From JAYELX01 sp964544065 (GTDB lineage Bacteria; Chloroflexota; Anaerolineae; Anaerolineales; UBA11858): a stretch of 27,366 bases of DNA. Where the stretch lies: assembly GCA_964544065.1 (NCBI GenBank), contig CAZJBA010000018.1, positions 1 to 27,366 on the forward strand. The letters are read 5' to 3'. Shown piece after piece: positions 23,198 to 27,366 of the stretch (within the stretch, counting starts at the first letter, position 1; every line of letters starts with the position of its first letter). The notes under the pieces are model-generated. The model was not told where the DNA came from. It worked only from the letters and a program-made list of their open reading frames with translations, and searched no databases. The translations under genes and the position numbers were made by a program.

Positions 23198-24259
23198 ATG
23201 AACAAAATCGCATTACAAGTATCCAATATCCATAAATCTTTTGGCACCACCCACGCTCTTCGGGGCGTCAGTTTTGAGGTGACCCAGGGCGAAATCGTGG
23301 CTGTGCTCGGCCCCAGCGGATGCGGAAAATCCACGCTTTTGGCCGTCATCGCTGGACTGGAAGAGCCCGACCAGGGCAGCATTTCCTGGCAGAGTCAACC
23401 TATGGGGGAGATTCCCCCCCATCAACGCGGGTTTGGGCTGATGTTCCAGGATTACGCCCTTTTCCCCCACAAGGATGTTTGGGCCAATGTCGCCTTTGGT
23501 TTGCAGATGGCCCAATGGCCCCGAGACAAGATCGAGGCGCGGGTCATGGAGGTGCTGGATTTGGTCGGATTGCCCGGATACCGCCACCGGGATGTGAGCA
23601 CGCTCTCGGGTGGGGAGCAGCAGCGCGTTGCCCTGGCCCGTTCGCTGGCCCCGCAGCCGGGTCTACTCATGTTGGATGAACCGCTGGGCTCGCTGGACCG
23701 GACGCTGCGGGAACGCTTGATGTTTGAATTGAGTCAAATTCTGCGCCGGATGGACCAGACCGCCCTGTATGTCACCCACGATCAGGAGGAAGCCTTCGCC
23801 GTGGCCGACCGGGTTGTGGTCATGCGCCAGGAGGGAAGCATAGCCCAGATCGGCAAACCGCAGGCCATCTACCGACGACCGGCTTCGCCTTTTGTGGCTC
23901 ATTTTCTGGGGTTGGATAATCTGTTCCCCGGGCGCGGCGACGGGGACATGCTGCACACCCCGGTGGGGAGACTGCCCACTCCTCGCCCGGTGCATGGTCC
24001 GGTGACGGTCTTGATCCGTCCGGACAAGGTGTCCCTTGGGGCAGAGAAACCCTTCCAAGTGGAGGGCACGGTTACGGCGCGATCGTTCCGGGGCCAAATT
24101 TGCCGCCTGGGGGTCAGAATCAACCATCAATCCCTGCGATTCGATCTTCCGGCCACAGGTGCGGCGATTCCATCAAATGGAGAAATGATACAATTACATC
24201 TCGATCCAAAAGAGAGTATTCAAATCTTCGAGGGACAAGACGAATCTGAGCGAACCTAG
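23198..24259 (+). CDS. thiQ: Thiamine ABC transporter ATP-binding protein
   Basis: The 353-residue ABC ATPase has Walker A GPSGCGKST (38-46), a Q-loop in MFQDYALFPH, signature LSGGEQQRVALARSL, Walker B LLMLDEP, a D-loop in LGSLDR, and the switch His in YVTHDQEEA. After the ATPase core, about 115 C-terminal residues form a TOBE-like regulatory domain (VTVLIRPDKVSL and following), making it longer than E. coli ThiQ and closer to PotA/FbpC in plan. The ATG at 23198 is chosen because the ABC domain begins there; an in-frame ATG at 23093 would read through the inverted-repeat element. No good ribosome binding site is seen. DUF402 follows after 12 nt. Confidence 0.9.
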   Translation: MNKIALQVSNIHKSFGTTHALRGVSFEVTQGEIVAVLGPSGCGKSTLLAVIAGLEEPDQGSISWQSQPMGEIPPHQRGFGLMFQDYALFPHKDVWANVAFGLQMAQWPRDKIEARVMEVLDLVGLPGYRHRDVSTLSGGEQQRVALARSLAPQPGLLMLDEPLGSLDRTLRERLMFELSQILRRMDQTALYVTHDQEEAFAVADRVVVMRQEGSIAQIGKPQAIYRRPASPFVAHFLGLDNLFPGRGDGDMLHTPVGRLPTPRPVHGPVTVLIRPDKVSLGAEKPFQVEGTVTARSFRGQICRLGVRINHQSLRFDLPATGAAIPSNGEMIQLHLDPKESIQIFEGQDESERT

Positions 24260-24271
24260 CGAGGAAGGATG

Positions 24272-24751
24272 ATGTCCAACCAAAAGTTCACCATCATTAA
24301 GCAAGACCCCCAGGGAAGAGAAGCTTTGCGCTACCAGGGCAGGCTGATCCAGCGCGGCGATGGCAAGATTGTGATTGAAGCCCATTTTGACGGCGAGGAT
24401 GTCCTTTTTCACGGCATGCAATTGTATCGAGGCGACCGCTTTGTGGAGACGTATTATCGGGATCGCTGGTACAACATCCTTGCCATTCACGACCGGGAGG
24501 ACGATCGGCTCAAGGGGTGGTATTGCAACATCGCCTCGCCAGCGGTGATCGAAGAGGGGCGCATCCTGTACCGCGACTTCGCTCTTGATTTGCTTGTTTT
24601 CCCCGATGGTCGTCAGGTCGTGCTGGACAAGGATGAGTTCGCTGAGCTATCGATTTCGGAGGAAAATAGAGGTAAAGCCCGCGCTGCTCTGGCTGACCTG
24701 AAAGATTTGTTTAGAGAAAAACGGGACGGTTCAAATTTGCAGAAAAATTAG
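24272..24751 (+). CDS. DUF402 family protein (predicted nucleotide/pyrophosphate hydrolase)
   Basis: The 159-residue protein shows the DUF402 pattern: YRDRWYNILAIHDRED, KGWYCNIASPAVIEEG, and the acidic motif DFALDLLVFPDGRQVVLDKDEFAEL (about 107-131), whose Asp/Glu residues would bind metals. Known family members include nucleoside tri/diphosphatases of the Ntdp type and the FomD hydrolase. The ATG at 24272 is preferred over the adjacent ATG at 24269 because GAGGAAGG (24261-24268) gives better spacing. Only 12 nt separate it from thiQ, so it is probably in the TPP-controlled operon; a role in thiamine phosphate handling is a guess. Confidence 0.82.
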   Translation: MSNQKFTIIKQDPQGREALRYQGRLIQRGDGKIVIEAHFDGEDVLFHGMQLYRGDRFVETYYRDRWYNILAIHDREDDRLKGWYCNIASPAVIEEGRILYRDFALDLLVFPDGRQVVLDKDEFAELSISEENRGKARAALADLKDLFREKRDGSNLQKN

Positions 24752-24822
24752 CATAAATAGGGTAAAGTCCAGCTAATGGCCACATATACAAAAAATTAAC
24801 AGCGAGATTTGTCCAGATTGGT

Positions 24823-24828
24823 TATAAT
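24823..24828 (+). promoter_or_regulatory. Candidate -10 (TATAAT) of the ferritin-like gene
   Basis: A perfect TATAAT lies 47 nt before the ATG at 24876. The best -35 candidate, TTAACA (24796-24801), is 21 bp away, which is too far for a standard promoter. Confidence 0.5.
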
Positions 24829-24875
24829 CAGGAAAGTAGGACGAACGATCAACAACAAGAAAAGGAGACTACACG

Positions 24876-25424
24876 ATGGATTGGAATTCACCCCTAGGTA
24901 TTCTTAGGCGCGGCATGAGCCTGGAACGCGATGGCTACAATTTCTACATGCAAGCTGCCGAACGAGCATCCAGCCAACGCGGCAAAGAAATGTTCATTGA
25001 TTTAGCCGAGCAGGAGGAAGACCACCTGCGCTTGCTCCTGGCCGAGTACCGGGCCCTGGAAGAGGGACAAGACTGGCTGCCCTACGAAGAGGCTATGGGG
25101 CAAGACTTCGAACTCAACCCCGCCGAACCCGATTTGCCCGGCGAGGAACCCGAGGACGAAATGCCCGTCTTTACGCCCGACCGCGAGATTTCGCTGGAAG
25201 GCGACATCGCCGCGCTGAAATACGGCCTTGAAACGGAGCGAATCTCCCGGCGACTCTACGCCCAAGGGGCCGAACAAAGCGAAGACGATCAAGCCCAGGA
25301 GGCTTATGAATTCCTGGTTGACCAAGAAGAACGACACTACCGCATTCTAGATAACACCTACAAGTATCTCACCGATAACCAAACCTGGTGGGATGACGAG
25401 CAATATCCCTTCTTTATTGGGTAG
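24876..25424 (+). CDS. Ferritin-like (rubrerythrin-type) diiron protein
   Basis: The 182-residue protein is made of two similar helical halves. Each has a Glu on the first helix and an E-x-x-H on the second: E17 with E47/H50, and E121 with E151/H154. This is the ligand set of a rubrerythrin/erythrin-like diiron centre. A Glu/Pro-rich loop (about 79-103) joins the halves. There is no rubredoxin domain, so it is not classical rubrerythrin; peroxide scavenging or iron handling are the usual roles of the fold. AAAGGAG lies about 8 nt before the ATG, and a strong terminator follows. It is a single-gene unit. Confidence 0.87.
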   Translation: MDWNSPLGILRRGMSLERDGYNFYMQAAERASSQRGKEMFIDLAEQEEDHLRLLLAEYRALEEGQDWLPYEEAMGQDFELNPAEPDLPGEEPEDEMPVFTPDREISLEGDIAALKYGLETERISRRLYAQGAEQSEDDQAQEAYEFLVDQEERHYRILDNTYKYLTDNQTWWDDEQYPFFIG

Positions 25425-25476
25425 GTCAAGTTCACCCGGTCGGATTGATCCGGGCTCATGAAACCCCCATAAACCA

Positions 25477-25514
25477 ACAATCTCCCGCAAGGTTTTGCGG
25501 GAGATTGTTTTTTT
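25477..25514 (+). terminator. Strong intrinsic terminator after the ferritin-like gene
   Basis: ACAATCTCCCGCAA (25477-25490) and its exact complement (25495-25508) form a 14-bp stem with a GGTT tetraloop, followed by a run of T residues to 25514. Confidence 0.95.
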
Positions 25515-25733
25515 GGAAACGGAACTTGAAAGCCTCACATCGAGGACATCAACGTCTAAAAACGATACGCATACGCTGCGGGGCAGGTTGCGCTGAAAAC
25601 CTTCCGTTGCAAGAGGCCAATCGACCAAATTCGCGGCCGCTCGCTTCCCCTTAGGGTCGCACAGCGTGCGTGCCCCGGCAACCCTCGGGGCGACTAGCCC
25701 CGTCCGTTAAGCTGCCCTTGTGCTGATGAATGA
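25515..25733. other. Non-coding junction between core genes and accessory end
   Basis: No gene is seen. Base composition changes here from GC-rich housekeeping DNA to AT-rich DNA downstream. The stretch includes the second copy of the GC-rich repeat (25642-25680) and the 3' flank of the minus-strand antitoxin gene, with no clear terminator for that gene. Confidence 0.5.
25642..25680. repeat. GC-rich dispersed hairpin repeat, copy B
   Basis: This matches the block at 117-158 over CGCTTCCCCT..GGG..CGCA and AGCGTGCGTGCCC, with a few substitutions. CGCA and TGCG can pair. It is followed by further GC-rich palindromic sequence (CCCTCGGGGCGACTAGCCCC). Confidence 0.45.
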
Positions 25734-26033
25734 TTATGTGGCTTCTACAAGGTTTTGCGCTTCTGCCATTGCGGAGGCGATTACCTCTTCATTGACACCT
25801 TGCTTGCGTAAGCTATCAACAAGTGTAGATAACTCTACACTCCCCTCAAGCCGTTCGATATCAGCGCGTAATCCCTGACCGATATAAGCTCTTATTAGCG
25901 GTTGATAGCCAGAAAAACCGAGTAAGGGGGCTATTCGCTTCAGGTCTTCTACAATGTCTTCTGGAATGCGAAGACTTATCATCGTCATTGGGCGATCTTT
26001 TTGTAATCGTTTCTTAAGTTTATTGGTTTTCAT
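25734..26033 (-). CDS. Ribbon-helix-helix antitoxin of the BrnT pair
   Basis: The 99-residue protein has a basic N-terminus (KTNKLKKRLQK) and then a CopG-like ribbon-helix-helix segment, MTMISLRIPEDIVEDLKRIAPLLGFSGYQPLIRAYI (about 16-51), in which MISLRIP is the DNA-contacting strand. The remaining helix-rich region (about 52-99) probably neutralises the toxin. It overlaps the toxin gene by 14 nt and would be made second. BrnT partners are usually BrnA proteins; this one keeps the GYQ element of BrnA but otherwise looks more like a generic CopG antitoxin, so the name brnA is not given. Confidence 0.82.
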   Translation of the reverse strand: MKTNKLKKRLQKDRPMTMISLRIPEDIVEDLKRIAPLLGFSGYQPLIRAYIGQGLRADIERLEGSVELSTLVDSLRKQGVNEEVIASAMAEAQNLVEAT

Positions 26034-26316
26034 ATCGTTTTCGCTCCGACTGTGTTACTAATCGAGCCGAGATAATGCGCACAATATCACCGCGCATTAC
26101 ATACACTACGGAAAGCATACGCCAATTCGTGGTCATACCAATAATAGCCTCCCGTATTTCCTCGTTTACAACTTCTTCATCTTGATAGGAAACAAAAGGG
26201 TCAAAGAAAGCCTCGCAAGCTAATACGAAGGAAACACCATGCTTGCGTAAATTGGTATTTGCTTTGCGGTTATCCCATTCAAAAGCGATATTGTGCAATG
26301 TATAGCTTACATCCAT
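26020..26316 (-). CDS. brnT: BrnT-type toxin (DUF497)
   Basis: BrnT is a RelE-fold ribonuclease toxin that blocks translation. The 98-residue protein has the family marks in order: FEWDNRKANTNLRKHGVSF (about 12-30), AFFDPF, the IGMTTNWRMLSVVYVMRGDIVRIISAR strand set (about 59-85) and the terminal ERKRYE. The basic residues of KHGVSF and RIISAR are candidates for the active site. The ATG at 26316 fits the usual family start about 11 residues before FEWD. The promoter's -10 ends only 7 nt before it and no ribosome binding site is visible, so the mRNA is probably leaderless. GC content is clearly lower than in the core genes. Confidence 0.9.
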   Translation of the reverse strand: MDVSYTLHNIAFEWDNRKANTNLRKHGVSFVLACEAFFDPFVSYQDEEVVNEEIREAIIGMTTNWRMLSVVYVMRGDIVRIISARLVTQSERKRYENQ

Positions 26317-26323
26317 TGAAAAT

Positions 26324-26351
26324 AGTATACCCCGTGTATATACATTGTCAA
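26324..26351 (-). promoter_or_regulatory. brnT promoter with palindromic operator
   Basis: On the minus strand a perfect TTGACA (26346-26351) and TATACT (26324-26329) are 16 bp apart. The spacer contains the perfect 10-bp palindrome TGTATATACA (26335-26344), a natural operator for autoregulation by the ribbon-helix-helix antitoxin. Confidence 0.82.
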
Positions 26352-26366
26352 TACACTTGGGCAGCT

Positions 26367-26445
26367 AACGATTTGCTTCACCTGCCAGCCGGATTTGCTC
26401 CTGGACATCCTTACTGGTCCAGACATGAAAGTCTAAACAATCGTT
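26367..26445. repeat. Structured 70-bp direct repeat, copy 1
   Basis: Bases 26367-26436 match 27279-27349 with three substitutions and one indel. Inside, CTGGAC (26401-26406) and GTCCAG (26417-26422) form a hairpin. The ends AACGATTTG (26367-26375) and CAATCGTT (26438-26445) are complementary with one bulged T. Two copies bound the PIN/Phd pair. Confidence 0.9.
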
Positions 26446-26564
26446 TAAGGCGGACCAGCGTTTGCTCCATTCCTCGAAGAGTGCTCCTTCCCAAAAACCG
26501 AGAAGTTAATAATGGACAACCCCTAAACGCGGGGTTGGGCAGCGCTCGCACCTACTACAATCAA
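26446..26564. other. Non-coding DNA 3' of the Phd gene
   Basis: A short inverted repeat AACCCC/GGGGTT (26518-26523 and 26531-26536) could slow polymerase on the minus strand, but it has no T-tract. CCAGCG-TTTGCTCC near 26455-26470 resembles part of the 70-bp repeat and may be a decayed third copy. Confidence 0.35.
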
Positions 26565-26789
26565 CTAATCAAATGATTTGCGGCCCTCTTCGATAAAATC
26601 CATGATCTCTTTTGTTGATATTTCCAAATCTATGCCATCAATTTCTAAAGGTGATTTTTCACTCGGCTCAGGTCTGATAACAAAAACTTGTCCATCTCTG
26701 CGTTTTACTCTCACTTCACCATCTTGGGCAACCTGATCCAGTACGGAAGCTAAATTTTGGCGCGCTTCTGTATATGTATATACTCTCAT
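26565..26789 (-). CDS. Phd/YefM-type antitoxin
   Basis: The 74-residue protein begins MRVYTYTEARQNLASVLDQV, the typical Phd/YefM DNA-binding start, with the strand pair EVRVKRRDGQVFVIRP (about 25-40). The C-terminal part (about 45-74, ISTKEIMDFIEEGRKSFD) is acidic and would wrap the toxin. It lies downstream of its toxin in the transcript, with an ATGA overlap (26786-26789) and a GAGG site about 7 nt upstream, so its translation is coupled to the toxin. Confidence 0.87.
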   Translation of the reverse strand: MRVYTYTEARQNLASVLDQVAQDGEVRVKRRDGQVFVIRPEPSEKSPLEIDGIDLEISTKEIMDFIEEGRKSFD

Positions 26790-27187
26790 GACTCAACCTC
26801 TACTGCTTTCACATTCATTTCTTGTGCAACCCGGGCAAGTTTTCGATCTAATGTTATTAGCACCGAGTTATATTTAATTGCGCACCGAATTAAGTACGCA
26901 TCGTAAGCGTATATTCTATGCTCGGCTACGATGGGAAGTGTTTCTTCTAGTTCGACTTCCGTATAGCGTATTGGGATTTGATGATAGACTTCCAACGCAC
27001 TTAAAGCTTGATTGATTGTGATTCTATCTCGCTTTATCATCGCTGAAAATGCATTACCAATTTCCCAATGAATTGAAGCAGGTGCCAACAAATCCGCCCC
27101 TTTAGTAAGTTGAATGAGCTGATCTTTCTCAGGCTCATTTGCTATTACCGCAATAATAACCGAAGCGTCGACAACAAAGTCACTCAT
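26786..27187 (-). CDS. PIN-domain toxin (VapC-like ribonuclease)
   Basis: The 133-residue protein has the four acidic PIN residues: D7 (FVVDASV), E42 (IHWEIGNAF), D96 (YAYDAYLI) and D114 (LITLDRKLARVA). These would bind Mg/Mn for RNA cleavage. The ATG at 27187 is chosen because GAGGG lies about 6 nt upstream on the minus strand and the PIN fold starts there; an ATG at 27214 would add nine unlikely residues upstream. It precedes its antitoxin gene, the reverse of the usual order. AT-rich composition and repeat flanks point to horizontal acquisition. Confidence 0.9.
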   Translation of the reverse strand: MSDFVVDASVIIAVIANEPEKDQLIQLTKGADLLAPASIHWEIGNAFSAMIKRDRITINQALSALEVYHQIPIRYTEVELEETLPIVAEHRIYAYDAYLIRCAIKYNSVLITLDRKLARVAQEMNVKAVEVES

Positions 27188-27207
27188 AGATACCCTCGCG
27201 TTACATC

Positions 27208-27234
27208 TGTACATTTGTACAATGTATTATACCA
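27208..27234 (-). promoter_or_regulatory. Promoter and operator of the PIN/Phd pair
   Basis: On the minus strand the extended -10 TGGTATAAT (27226-27234) should start transcription near 27219. The start overlaps TGTACA-TT-TGTACA (27208-27221), a double palindrome suited to binding by the Phd-type antitoxin or the complex. Confidence 0.7.
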
Positions 27235-27278
27235 GAGGTTTTGATGCGAGGTAGCCCAAATATATTTTCGCGCTGCAC

Positions 27279-27361
27279 AACGTTTTGCTTCACCTGTCCA
27301 GCCGGATTTACTCCTGGACATCCTTACTGGTCCAGTCATGAAAGTCTAATTTTATCAAAAC
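27279..27361. repeat. Structured 70-bp direct repeat, copy 2
   Basis: This copy matches copy 1 at about 94%. It keeps the internal CTGGAC/GTCCAG hairpin (27314-27319 and 27330-27335). Its outer stem is GTTTTG (27282-27287) with CAAAAC (27356-27361), different in sequence from copy 1 but still complementary. Confidence 0.88.
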
Positions 27362-27366
27362 AGGAA

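Noticed and set aside
26367..26445. Calling the 70-bp repeats integron attC sites outright
   Set aside because: The terminal boxes do not fit the RYYYAAC/GTTRRRY consensus well and no integrase is in the window; kept only as a hypothesis.

Overview
The window looks like chromosomal DNA from an uncultured Chloroflexota bacterium, most likely of the Anaerolineae type. This is inferred from gene content and protein style: a single-pass envelope protein with a Thr/Pro 'TPSPTAT' linker, a stand-alone Roadblock/LC7 protein, a double zinc-ribbon membrane protein, a NusA with a long acidic tail, and a short IF-2. No rRNA or other marker gene is present to prove it. About 25.5 kb is GC-rich, dense housekeeping DNA. 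The last 1.8 kb is visibly AT-richer accessory DNA with two toxin-antitoxin pairs.

Layout. 1-375: tail of an unknown gene, then a non-coding stretch with a GC-rich dispersed repeat. 376-1270: a two-gene envelope/stress unit (two-TM protein, YtxH) closed by a terminator. 1336-2040 (-): radC. 2340-2924 (+): zinc-ribbon membrane protein, sharing a bidirectional terminator with eno (2996-4288, -). 4594-6201 (-): pyrG. 6294-6668 (-): Roadblock protein. 6771-11403 (+): secreted/anchored protein, pth and mfd. 11455-19190 (+): the nusA-rnpM(ylxR)-infB-rbfA-nrnA-truB-ribF transcription/translation/RNA-processing cluster, with a strong promoter and a hairpin in the nusA leader. rimP, the usual first gene of this cluster, is missing here; mfd occupies the position.

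19179-24751 is a thiamine salvage locus. A near-consensus promoter leads to a TPP riboswitch, whose expression-platform hairpin contains the ribosome binding site of thiN (thiamine pyrophosphokinase). Then follow thiB, thiP and thiQ (thiamine ABC importer) and a closely spaced DUF402 phosphatase-family gene. Imported thiamine would be pyrophosphorylated by ThiN to TPP, which shuts the operon off. The thiB-thiP spacer holds a 15-bp tandem repeat and a 100-N assembly gap flanked by identical 55-bp ends, most likely a k-mer-overlap artefact.

24876-25424 is a two-half ferritin-like diiron protein with its own promoter and a strong terminator. 25734-27361 is the accessory end: a BrnT-type toxin with a ribbon-helix-helix antitoxin under a promoter with a palindromic operator, then a PIN toxin/Phd-type antitoxin pair lying between two roughly 94% identical copies of a 70-bp structured repeat.

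A recurring feature is that several strong or extended -10 promoters sit only 6-11 nt upstream of the best start codons (376, 6771, 7430, 26316), suggesting frequent leaderless mRNAs.
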